A stretch of 44,483 bases of DNA, taken from assembly GCF_019091135.1 (NCBI RefSeq), contig NZ_JAGXJW010000066.1:1-44483 (forward strand). Direction: 5' to 3'. Every line of letters begins with the position of its first letter. The stretch's first letter is position 1. Below are positions 38,269 to 44,483 of the stretch, piece by piece. Source of the DNA: Cohnella sp. GbtcB17 (GTDB taxonomy: Bacteria > Bacillota > Bacilli > Paenibacillales > Paenibacillaceae). The position numbers were made by a program, and so were the translations under genes. The notes under the pieces were generated by a model, which searched no databases, had not been told where the DNA came from, and saw nothing but the letters and a program-made list of their open reading frames with translations.

Positions 38269-38712
38269 TCAGAATACCAGGTTGATCAGAAGTCCCCGAA
38301 TCTCGCCGACCTTTTGCAGGAGCTCCAGCCGGCCTTCTTCGCTGCCGAGCAGCTCCTCGCCCATGGCGACGAGCATCGAATCGACTTCCTCCAATATTTT
38401 GTACCGTTTGCCGCGCCCGCGCCGGTCCCAGCCCTTCGTCTCCTTCAGAGCGATGCCGCGCTTGAGCGTATCTTCAAGGAAGCCCTTGACCATCATCCGG
38501 TACAGCTTCAGCTCGCGGACGGTCATCGAACGCATGAGCCGGTCGCCTTGCAGGCGAATGTCCTCCAGCTTGCGCTGCAGCTCCTCCTGGGAGCGTCCCT
38601 CTTCGTTCTGCTGCATCAGATCGCCGAAGTTCGGCATCTCGCGCGGACGGGCGTTCGTATCCGCACGTGGAATCTTATTGTTTGGGGGAAAATAACCCGG
38701 CTGGATCTTCAT
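38269..38712 (-). CDS. yaaR: YaaR family protein (DUF327)
   Basis: A 147-residue mostly helical soluble protein, member of DUF327, found between darA and holB in Bacilli. LMRSMTVRELKLYRMMVKGFLEDTL (about residues 59-83, quoted in part) and GLLINLVF at the end are typical. Its function is unknown. Confidence 0.9.
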   Translation of the reverse strand: MKIQPGYFPPNNKIPRADTNARPREMPNFGDLMQQNEEGRSQEELQRKLEDIRLQGDRLMRSMTVRELKLYRMMVKGFLEDTLKRGIALKETKGWDRRGRGKRYKILEEVDSMLVAMGEELLGSEEGRLELLQKVGEIRGLLINLVF

Positions 38713-38745
38713 CCCGCTTCACATCCCGCCTGATAGTTAGAAGTG

Positions 38746-39075
38746 TTAGAAATGTTCGAATCGTTCGACCGGAACGACGAAGACGGCTGCGCCGCCCACC
38801 TGCACCTCGACCGGAAATGGAATATAGGAGTCGGCTGCGCCGCTGACCGGAGAGACAGGGGTAACCAATTGGTCGCGCACTTTGCAGTTGGCACGGATGA
38901 CGTCGAGCACCTGCTGCACCCGTTCGTCCTCGATCCCGATCAGGAACGTCGTATTCCCGGCTTTGAGAAAGCCTCCGGTACTAGCGAGCTTCGTCGCGCG
39001 GAATCCTTCCTTGATGAGCGCATTGGAGAGCCTGTTGCTATCCTTGTCTTGTGCTACGGCGATGACCAGCTTCAT
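38746..39075 (-). CDS. darA: cyclic di-AMP-binding PII-like protein DarA
   Basis: A 109-residue PII-like protein (YaaQ) that binds c-di-AMP as a trimer. MKLVIAVAQDKDSNRL, FRATKLASTGGFLKAGNTTF and GGAAVFVVPVERFEHF match the family. GGGAGG precedes the ATG. A likely promoter (39114-39141) lies in its leader, so it can be expressed apart from tmk. Its partners are unknown; the same messenger controls yabE by riboswitch in this window. Confidence 0.95.
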   Translation of the reverse strand: MKLVIAVAQDKDSNRLSNALIKEGFRATKLASTGGFLKAGNTTFLIGIEDERVQQVLDVIRANCKVRDQLVTPVSPVSGAADSYIPFPVEVQVGGAAVFVVPVERFEHF

Positions 39076-39113
39076 CCATCATTCCTCCCAATTCAATGTA
39101 ATATGAGCTTCTC

Positions 39114-39141
39114 TTTATAAAATTTGACGTTGCAGCTTCAA
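39114..39141 (-). promoter_or_regulatory. internal promoter of darA
   Basis: On the minus strand TTGAAG (39141-39136), 16 bases, TATAAA (39119-39114). Confidence 0.55.
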
Positions 39142-39166
39142 ATCCTGCCCCGCGCCGCATTTTTGC

Positions 39167-39205
39167 AAGCGCTATCTTCGGTTAAGCATGCGTGAAGATG
39201 CGCTT
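39167..39205 (-). other. stem-loop in the tmk-darA gap
   Basis: AAGCGC-ATCTTC and GAAGAT-A-GCGCTT pair over 12 positions with one bulged A around a 14-base loop, right after the tmk stop. There is no T-run on minus, so it may be an RNA-processing or protective element. Confidence 0.55.
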
Positions 39206-39218
39206 TGCCGCTACTATC

Positions 39219-39857
39219 CTATTCACTGCGATCCAGAAAGCGATCCAGGACGCCGGCAACCGCCGCGAATACGTCCTCGACAGCCGGGTTGGCATCGACC
39301 CGCACGATCCGGTCCGGGTAACGCGCCAGCGCCTTCAGATAGCCCTCGCGCACGCGATGGTGAAAGGCCATAGACTCCAGATCCAGACGATTGATCTCCC
39401 GGTCGCCGTGCGCGTGAATGCGCTCGATGCCGACTTCGGGATCGACGTCCAGATAGATCGTCAGATCGGGGAAGACGCCTTCGATCGCGAATGCGTTGAT
39501 CGACATCACCTCGTCGATGCCGAGTCCCCTGGCGAATCCCTGGTAGGCCAGGCTGCTGTCGACAAAGCGATCGCATAAGATCGTCTTACCCTGTTCGAGG
39601 GTAGGAACAATCTTCTCTACGAAATGCTGCCTGCGGGCCGCCGCATAAAGGAGCGCCTCCGTGCGGCCGTCCATGGCGGTATTGCCGTTGTCCAGCACGA
39701 TCGCGCGGATCTGCTCCGCGATGGCGATGCCGCCGGGCTCGCGCGTCGCCACGACCGTCAGGCCCTTCTCGCGCAAGTAATCGAGCATCATCACCGCGAT
39801 CGTCGATTTTCCCGCGCCTTCGTTGCCTTCTATCGTAATGAAATGGCCTCTCGTCAT
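39219..39857 (-). CDS. tmk: thymidylate kinase
   Basis: A 212-residue dTMP kinase. P-loop FITIEGNEGAGKST (about residues 6-19), REPGG (about 39-43), DRFVDSSLAYQG (about 95-106) are family motifs. It provides dTDP for DNA synthesis. It is the first gene of the tmk-darA-yaaR-holB-ricT-yabA operon. Confidence 0.97.
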   Translation of the reverse strand: MTRGHFITIEGNEGAGKSTIAVMMLDYLREKGLTVVATREPGGIAIAEQIRAIVLDNGNTAMDGRTEALLYAAARRQHFVEKIVPTLEQGKTILCDRFVDSSLAYQGFARGLGIDEVMSINAFAIEGVFPDLTIYLDVDPEVGIERIHAHGDREINRLDLESMAFHHRVREGYLKALARYPDRIVRVDANPAVEDVFAAVAGVLDRFLDRSE

Positions 39858-39903
39858 CCTGCGAATGCTCCGATTCTGTGTACTAGGCAGACTTTCAAAG
39901 CGT

Positions 39904-41508
39904 CTACTCTTCTCTATTATAGCCTGAAACCTTCCCGGGTTGAACGATTATCGTCGAATGCCTGCGATTCCCGCTCTTCGCGGCCAGCGCCCCGATGCCC
40001 CACAGCAATCCGTAAACGGCGGCGGCAAGCGCGCTGGCTGCCATAATATCGAAGCATACGTTAAACATAAAGAGGTGCTTGCCGAGATCCGCTTCGCCGT
40101 CTCCCATGAGCGACACGGTCACGGCCATCGCGCCCGAAGCCCCGATGACGGCCAGCGTCTCCGCCAGCAGCCTTGCGCCTGGGCGGCCGGCGCTTCTGCT
40201 TCTCAACCACCAAGCGGCGAGCAGCGCATAATAGACGACGTAGCACGCGGCAAACCATGCCAGCGTATTCGGCATGTGACGATGCTTCCATTCGCTCCAG
40301 GCGCTGAATGCGTACGAAAGCTCGCTGCGCTCCCGTCCCGCGGACTGACTGTAATTTCCCAGGTAATAGGGCCTCACGGACGTCCCGTTCTCCGCCGCCT
40401 TCTCCAGCTTGCTCACGAATCGCTCTGGATGCCGTGCGTAGTATAAGGCAATGTCGCGGTGCGACAGCCGGTCCAACACTTCTTTTCGAAGCGTCGGGTC
40501 GCTCTGGGGGACAATTGTGTCCTTCTGAAAATAATTCGTGCCCGCCAATCCTGCGTATTTGTCCGGAATGCCCAGCTCGCGCATATCCCGCTTGAGGTCG
40601 GGCGTATCCTTGAGCGCGCCGAAGAAGATCGACTGGTACAGGTTGATATGCCTGAGCTGATCCGGCGCCAGCGCCATCATAAGGACGGCCGACAGCGCCA
40701 GGATGCCGGCTCCGACTCTTGCGCGCAAACGCCAGCCTTTATCGGGACGGAGCGAGACCATGCGCCAAGCCAGAAGGGCCAATAGGAAGCCGATAGGCGC
40801 ATTTTGGATTTTGGACGTCGCCAAGGCGACCCCGGCGCCTACGAACAATGCCAGCAGCCATGCTGAAGGCGGGCGAACCGTCTGCTGCGGCTCGTCGTTT
40901 GGTTTCTTGGCGCTTTGGAGATTCGGATCGACCCGCGACGCGATCGCGACCGCTGCGCCTAATGCCAGCATCGTAGCGACGAGGGCATAAGGCTCCCCGA
41001 AGAAGGATTGATAATAAGCGGTATAGCCGACGTCGCAAAAGATAACGATGCCGATGGCCGCTACAAGGGCAGCAGCCGCACCTGTTAGGTACTTGCCGCG
41101 CATTCTCGGTGCATAGCGCACGAGCAGCCATAAAGCCGCGAGCATAAGCACCATATAGCAGAAGCCAAGCACGCGAATATCGAAGGTTTGCGAATCGATG
41201 ATTCTCCCGATTCCTCCTGCGATGGCCACAAGCAGTACATGCGTGGATACGTAGCCGCCTGAAGTAAAGCCGCCGTAATGGTAAAACTGATGAGCATAGC
41301 CGAAGTAACGATCCGCATACGATTCCTGCGCATCCGCATAGGCAATGCCCGCAGCGCCCATGACGCGATTGAAGTCCCCGTTGTCCGCCACGCCGATGAC
41401 AGGCGGTACGAACAACAGGTACACGATAATAGCCGCTGCAGTGCCTAGGGCGATCCAAGCCGCTATGATACGCGAATCTACTCTTTTGCGGGATGCTTCG
41501 TCGTTCAT
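39904..41508 (-). CDS. polytopic membrane protein, glycosyltransferase-C-like (WsfD-type candidate)
   Basis: A 534-residue protein with some ten to twelve membrane segments. After the first segment comes GVADNGDFNRVMG (about residues 39-51), an acidic first-loop motif like that of GT-C glycosyltransferases, and a soluble loop (about 285-385, with TNYFQKDTIVPQSDP and YYARHPERFV) lies outside. I think it is related to glycan hexose transferases of the WsfD kind, but this is by motif only. Its ATG overlaps the decarboxylase stop by four bases. It is absent from this place in B. subtilis. Confidence 0.65.
   Translation of the reverse strand: MNDEASRKRVDSRIIAAWIALGTAAAIIVYLLFVPPVIGVADNGDFNRVMGAAGIAYADAQESYADRYFGYAHQFYHYGGFTSGGYVSTHVLLVAIAGGIGRIIDSQTFDIRVLGFCYMVLMLAALWLLVRYAPRMRGKYLTGAAAALVAAIGIVIFCDVGYTAYYQSFFGEPYALVATMLALGAAVAIASRVDPNLQSAKKPNDEPQQTVRPPSAWLLALFVGAGVALATSKIQNAPIGFLLALLAWRMVSLRPDKGWRLRARVGAGILALSAVLMMALAPDQLRHINLYQSIFFGALKDTPDLKRDMRELGIPDKYAGLAGTNYFQKDTIVPQSDPTLRKEVLDRLSHRDIALYYARHPERFVSKLEKAAENGTSVRPYYLGNYSQSAGRERSELSYAFSAWSEWKHRHMPNTLAWFAACYVVYYALLAAWWLRSRSAGRPGARLLAETLAVIGASGAMAVTVSLMGDGEADLGKHLFMFNVCFDIMAASALAAAVYGLLWGIGALAAKSGNRRHSTIIVQPGKVSGYNREE
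39916..39944 (-). promoter_or_regulatory. sigma-A promoter of the tmk operon
   Basis: On the minus strand TTCAAC (39944-39939), 17 bases, TATAAT (39921-39916). It lies inside the last codons of the upstream membrane gene. Confidence 0.65.
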
Positions 41509-42992
41509 ATGTTATCCCCTTCCGTCAGGACTCGAATGGTCGTTAACGTATCGTCCGCCGCTCCCTGGAATCGCGCTCCGGCAGCCGCCAGGCGTTGTAG
41601 CGCTTCGATAGTGGCTTCCGATATGGGTTCTCCCGGGTACAAGAGGGGGATGCCCGGCGGATAGGGGATGATCCATTCGCCGCAGATGCGCCCGGCTGCG
41701 GCTTCCAGAGGCACGACGGACGTACGTGGCGTTCGTCTCCGGATCGCAACGGGCTCCGAGATGTGATCGTGTGTGATCGAGGTTGGCGAGATTTTCGGGA
41801 AAATAGGCGTCTCGACTTTTTCATTGTGAGAGTTGTCCGCCCTTTCGGCATCCAGCTCTTCGGCGATCTGTTTTAACGCTTGCAGCAAGACCGCCGCATC
41901 TTCTTTTCTCGTGCCGGGTCCGAGCGCCAACACCGCATGTTTCGCATCGGCCATCTCCGCGACGCAGCCCTGCTCCTCAAGCTTCGCCTGCAGCTCGAAT
42001 CCGGTCAGTCTCTCGTTTTGATCCTTGATGGATAGCTTCAACGGATCGGCCGCATCGATCGCTTCCATAGACAGTCCGGCAAGCGCTTCTCGTATCTCTC
42101 TTGCAACCGCAAGCGCTGGCTCGAACAGAGCGGGCCCTTGCATCTGAATATCTCTCCGAGCCAGATCGAGCGAAGCCAGGAGCGGATAAGACGGACTCGA
42201 GCTCTGCACCATGCGAAGCGCCTGGCTTATGGGCGGCCGGTACACAAGATCGCCTTGCATATGGAGCATGGCGCTCATCGTGAGCGAGCTCAACATTTTA
42301 TGCGTCGATTGAACGACGACATCCGCGCCCGCTTGAAGGGCGCTGCGGGGAAAGGCCGGATGCAGCCCGAAGTGCGCACCGTGCGCTTCATCGACCAATA
42401 CCGGTATTCTGCCTGCATGTGCAGCTTCAATCAAAGACGCGAGATCTGCGGTCATTCCATAATAGTTGGGACTGCATAAGATAAGGGCTTTAGCCTCCCG
42501 ATATTTCTCGACCGCTCGTCTGACAGTCTCTAAGCTAGGCGCTATAGCGATACCTGAATGAACATCCGATTCCGGCGTCAAAAAAACACATTGGGCACCC
42601 GCAAGCGCAAGGCCATGAATAATGGATTTGTGCACGTTGCGCTGCACCAGCACGAGATCGCCCGGATCGCAAATCCCAAGTATCATGGCCAAATTGCCTG
42701 CGGTGCTGCCGCCAACCAGAAAACGCGTCTCCTCCGCGCCAAAGCAAGCCGCCGCCAGATCCTGCGCCAGTGCAATCGCGCCGTTCGGGTCATGGAGATC
42801 ATCCGTATCCGATAGCTCGGTGACGTCGATGCCCATCAACATGCCGAAGTCAGCCGCTGCTCCCCCCTGTTGTTCGACGACACTACGCTGCTTATGCCCG
42901 GGAACATGGAAAGGCGTCAACCCTTTTTGCGCATGGCTGACAAGCATTTCGAATATAGGCGCTTGCTCAGGTTTTACCGATCGCATGGTCAT
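41505..42992 (-). CDS. Orn/Lys/Arg decarboxylase family protein (YaaO-type)
   Basis: A 495-residue PLP enzyme of fold type I. FHVPGHKQ (about residues 28-35), GSTAGNLA (about 93-100), DEAHGAHFG (about 199-207) and STHKMLSSL with the PLP lysine (about 231-239) are clear, as is the C-terminal PYPPGIPLLYPGE. Substrate among lysine, arginine or ornithine cannot be told. YaaO lies in this position in B. subtilis. It is translationally coupled to the membrane gene downstream. An extended -10 TGATATAAT is 40 bases upstream. Confidence 0.92.
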   Translation of the reverse strand: MTMRSVKPEQAPIFEMLVSHAQKGLTPFHVPGHKQRSVVEQQGGAAADFGMLMGIDVTELSDTDDLHDPNGAIALAQDLAAACFGAEETRFLVGGSTAGNLAMILGICDPGDLVLVQRNVHKSIIHGLALAGAQCVFLTPESDVHSGIAIAPSLETVRRAVEKYREAKALILCSPNYYGMTADLASLIEAAHAGRIPVLVDEAHGAHFGLHPAFPRSALQAGADVVVQSTHKMLSSLTMSAMLHMQGDLVYRPPISQALRMVQSSSPSYPLLASLDLARRDIQMQGPALFEPALAVAREIREALAGLSMEAIDAADPLKLSIKDQNERLTGFELQAKLEEQGCVAEMADAKHAVLALGPGTRKEDAAVLLQALKQIAEELDAERADNSHNEKVETPIFPKISPTSITHDHISEPVAIRRRTPRTSVVPLEAAAGRICGEWIIPYPPGIPLLYPGEPISEATIEALQRLAAAGARFQGAADDTLTTIRVLTEGDNI

Positions 42993-43031
42993 TCATTCCT
43001 CTTTGGTATCATAAAATTTTACATAAACACC

Positions 43032-43040
43032 ATTATATCA
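43032..43040 (-). promoter_or_regulatory. extended -10 promoter of the decarboxylase gene
   Basis: TGATATAAT on the minus strand, about 40 bases before the ATG, right after the gin terminator. The -35 region is poor. Confidence 0.5.
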
Positions 43041-43067
43041 GATCCAGCGTGTGATCCCCAAAAACAC

Positions 43068-43098
43068 AAAAAAGCGCCGTCACCATCCGGCACTTTTT
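43068..43098 (-). terminator. terminator of gin
   Basis: On the minus strand AAAGTGCCG and CGGCGCTTT pair (one wobble) around GATGGTGA, followed by TTT; A-rich flanks suggest some activity in both directions. Confidence 0.8.
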
Positions 43099-43132
43099 CG
43101 TATTGTGCGCCTCAGCTCATCACAGCCCGCCG

Positions 43133-43318
43133 TCAGCCTTCCGTATGCACCCACAATTGCTTCAACTGCTGAACAAAGTACGGATAACGTTGGTCTTCGA
43201 CCGGCGTATTCACCATTTCCGACTCGCACGAATGACAAATGAATGAACGCATAATCCGAATGCCTTCCCGATCGCTTTGTCCGCATACGATGCAGGTTTT
43301 GCTATCTTCTTCATGCAT
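43133..43318 (-). CDS. gin: anti-sigma-G factor Gin (CsfB)
   Basis: A 61-residue zinc protein. Cysteines CIVC (about residues 9-12) and CHSC (about 28-31), the residues between them, and YPYFVQQLKQLW at the end match CsfB/Gin, which in B. subtilis keeps sigma-G (and sigma-E) inactive until due. Its place after the rRNA operon matches csfB. A sigma-F/G promoter fits upstream. Confidence 0.92.
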   Translation of the reverse strand: MHEEDSKTCIVCGQSDREGIRIMRSFICHSCESEMVNTPVEDQRYPYFVQQLKQLWVHTEG

Positions 43319-43349
43319 GGCATTCCCGCCTTTGTTGGCTTATTACGAT

Positions 43350-43379
43350 TAGTATGCCTCATACTCTATGAAAATATAC
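43350..43379 (-). promoter_or_regulatory. sigma-F/sigma-G promoter of gin
   Basis: On the minus strand GTATA (43379-43375) is followed after 18 bases by CATACTA (43356-43350), a sigma-G pattern. Read with N15 it gives AGGCATACTA, one base off the sigma-F -10. csfB is read by both in B. subtilis. Confidence 0.7.
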
Positions 43380-43475
43380 CTCTTGCTAGCGCGCTGCAGC
43401 CAACAATTTAATAATAATCGCATTTCGAGCCGATAGTAACTACAGAAGCTTTAGAGCCGTTCAAGGAGATTCTCT

Positions 43476-44003
43476 ATGAAAATGCCCGAGCCTACGCGCG
43501 AGGCCACCATCTATCATTATAAGCTCATACGCAAGATCCCGATGCGACCGGAAACTAAATACAGCTATATGACTACCGCGCTGTTAGGCGCAGGGTTCGT
43601 CACGGGCTTCTATGCCTGGAAGGGGCTCGAGTGCATGGCCGTCGGCCTGATCCTCATGATACTTATCCATGCGGTCGTCCTCCGCATCACCCTGCGCCGA
43701 GTAGATGCCGCCGCAGGCAAGCGCTGGAGCTTCCGGATCGACTGGCCGTGGATCGGCCCTCTGCCCGTGATGGACACAAGCCTCGGCCTTTTCCGCCGCC
43801 TACACTTCCATTTGACGTTGGTCGGTTGCTGCGCCTCCGCGCTGCTCTATCCATGGGCGCATCCGGCTCTTGTCATTTCCCTGGTGTACTGGCATTTCTG
43901 GCTGCTCTCGCCCCGTCTCACGTTGCTGATGCGCATGCGCAAGGAGCGCGGCAATGGCGTCATTCGCTTGTCCGATACGGAAGTTTCCTATTATCATATT
44001 TAA
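43476..44003 (+). CDS. membrane protein of unknown function, 175 residues
   Basis: A plus-strand gene divergent from gin. AAGGAG lies seven bases before the ATG and a terminator follows the stop, so it is a real cistron. The product has a basic cytoplasmic start (about residues 1-30), two adjacent membrane segments (about 33-72), a basic loop with WSFRIDWPWIGPLP, and another two segments (about 108-142) before a charged tail. I recognise no characterised family. Confidence 0.8.
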   Translation: MKMPEPTREATIYHYKLIRKIPMRPETKYSYMTTALLGAGFVTGFYAWKGLECMAVGLILMILIHAVVLRITLRRVDAAAGKRWSFRIDWPWIGPLPVMDTSLGLFRRLHFHLTLVGCCASALLYPWAHPALVISLVYWHFWLLSPRLTLLMRMRKERGNGVIRLSDTEVSYYHI

Positions 44004-44011
44004 ATGGTGCG

Positions 44012-44036
44012 GCGGACCATGGGGTCCGCTTTTTTT
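44012..44036 (+). terminator. terminator of the 175-residue membrane gene
   Basis: GCGGACC, loop ATGG, GGTCCGC is followed by TTTTTTT. Confidence 0.9.
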
Positions 44037-44073
44037 CTCACATCGCCGCCGTCACCGTTCGCAAAACACAACG

Positions 44074-44103
44074 AAAAACCACCCTCCGAAGAAGGTGGTT
44101 TTT
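44074..44103 (-). terminator. terminator of the rRNA operon, bidirectional
   Basis: AAAAACCACC and GGTGGTTTTT surround a 10-base loop; a T-run follows on both strands. On the minus strand it stands 13 bases after the 5S gene. Confidence 0.85.
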
Positions 44104-44116
44104 GTTGCTACTCTTA

Positions 44117-44233
44117 GCCTGGCGACGTCCTACTCTCCCAGGACCCTGCGGTCCAAGTACCATTGGCGCTGGAGGGCTTAACGGTCGTGTTCGAGATGGG
44201 TACGCGTGGGACCCCTCCGCCATTGCCACCAGA
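44117..44233 (-). rRNA. rrf: 5S ribosomal RNA
   Basis: The minus strand reads TCTGGTGGCAATGGCGGAGG at the 5' end, has the conserved CCCATCTCGAACACG and CCGTTAAGCCC in the middle and ends GACGTCGCCAGGC, all typical of Firmicute 5S rRNA. Length about 117. RNase M5, which trims 5S precursors, is coded at 28354-28995 and the 5S-binding Ctc at 18364-19011. End points may be off by a few bases. Confidence 0.95.
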
Positions 44234-44394
44234 CCTATTGCGCAGCAAAGCGCGCAAACGGTGCAGCCTATTAAAGGCGTAACCTACTGTTTGGCGTGTG
44301 CCAATCAGCTTTGCAGCTTACAGAGCTTGCGCCCTGAAAACCGGATGCGAAACGAAGATGCGCTAGAAATTCTCTTGCCTGTGCGGCTTGCCGT

Positions 44395-44415
44395 GGTTTG
44401 CTTCAAAAGCAAACC
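44395..44415 (-). other. stem-loop in the 23S-5S spacer
   Basis: GGTTTGCTT and AAGCAAACC pair perfectly around a 3-base loop just after the 23S 3' end. The spacer of about 185 bases (44234-44419) holds no tRNA gene; the stem may guide RNA processing. Confidence 0.5.
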
Positions 44416-44419
44416 GTAG

Positions 44420-44483
44420 GATAAGCCCTCGACCGATTAGTACTCGTCAGCTGCACATGTTGCCATGCTTCCACCCCGAGCCT
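44420..44483 (-). rRNA. rrl: 23S ribosomal RNA, 3' end (cut by window edge)
   Basis: The last 64 bases on the minus strand contain GCTGACGAGTACTAATCGGT and CGAGGGCTTATCC, the 3'-terminal sequence of Firmicute 23S rRNA. The exact end is uncertain by a few bases; the gene continues to the right. Confidence 0.92.

Noticed and set aside
43631..44419. 262-codon plus-strand frame across the terminator, 5S gene and spacer
   Set aside because: Runs over rRNA and two terminators and is out of frame with the real membrane gene.
44234..44419. tRNA genes in the 23S-5S spacer
   Set aside because: No cloverleaf or TTCRANNC arm seen on minus; only a 9-bp hairpin.

Overview
The window comes from a high-GC, endospore-forming Firmicute of the Paenibacillaceae, most like Cohnella or Paenibacillus. 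Evidence: spore genes (spoVG, sspF, yabG, the anti-sigma factors fin and gin), promoters that fit sporulation sigma factors, and a gene order that mirrors the Bacillus subtilis origin-proximal segment from csfB (gin) to mfd. Almost all genes and the rRNA operon lie on the minus strand, so the replication origin is probably to the right and forks run leftwards.

Right part (about 13.2-44.5 kb), conserved core read right to left: the end of a 23S gene and a 5S gene, a lone plus-strand membrane gene, gin, a YaaO-type decarboxylase, a glycosyltransferase-like membrane protein, tmk-darA-yaaR-holB-ricT-yabA, trmN(yabB)-rsmI, plus-strand abrB, a YwfO-type HD hydrolase, tatD, yabE under a cyclic di-AMP riboswitch, rnmV-rsmA, yabG, veg, sspF, ispE, purR, a WYL regulator with a small ORF, spoVG, glmU, prs, ctc, a plus-strand small ORF beside DnaA boxes, pth, fin, mfd and a PrsA-like foldase. 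Compared with B. subtilis, metS, yazA, yabJ and spoVT are missing from their usual places; the HD hydrolase sits where metS would be.

Left part (1-12 kb), accessory: from 7.05 kb down to base 1 a nitrogen-scavenging operon encodes the urea ABC transporter (urtABCDE), a NiCoT nickel permease and urease (ureABC, ureC cut by the window edge). A consensus promoter with a GlnR/TnrA box over its -35 drives it. Divergent from it are a surface protein with SLH-like, Lipoprotein_15 and cupredoxin parts, a cupredoxin lipoprotein, an ECF sigma factor and an RskA-type anti-sigma factor. This looks like a copper- or redox-linked cell-surface module with its own regulators. Between that module and the conserved core lies an array of five 91-bp units, each with two TTACAG/CTGTAA dyads.

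Regulatory elements could be read directly in many gaps: sigma-H (spoVG), sigma-F (fin, gin), sigma-K (yabG), sigma-B-like (ctc), tandem sigma-A promoters (veg), PurBox-like dyad (purR), 0A boxes (abrB and HD gene), DnaA boxes (near ctc), and a possible small RNA between abrB and rsmI. Promoter, operator and terminator calls come from reading motifs by eye; none has been tested by search or folding software.
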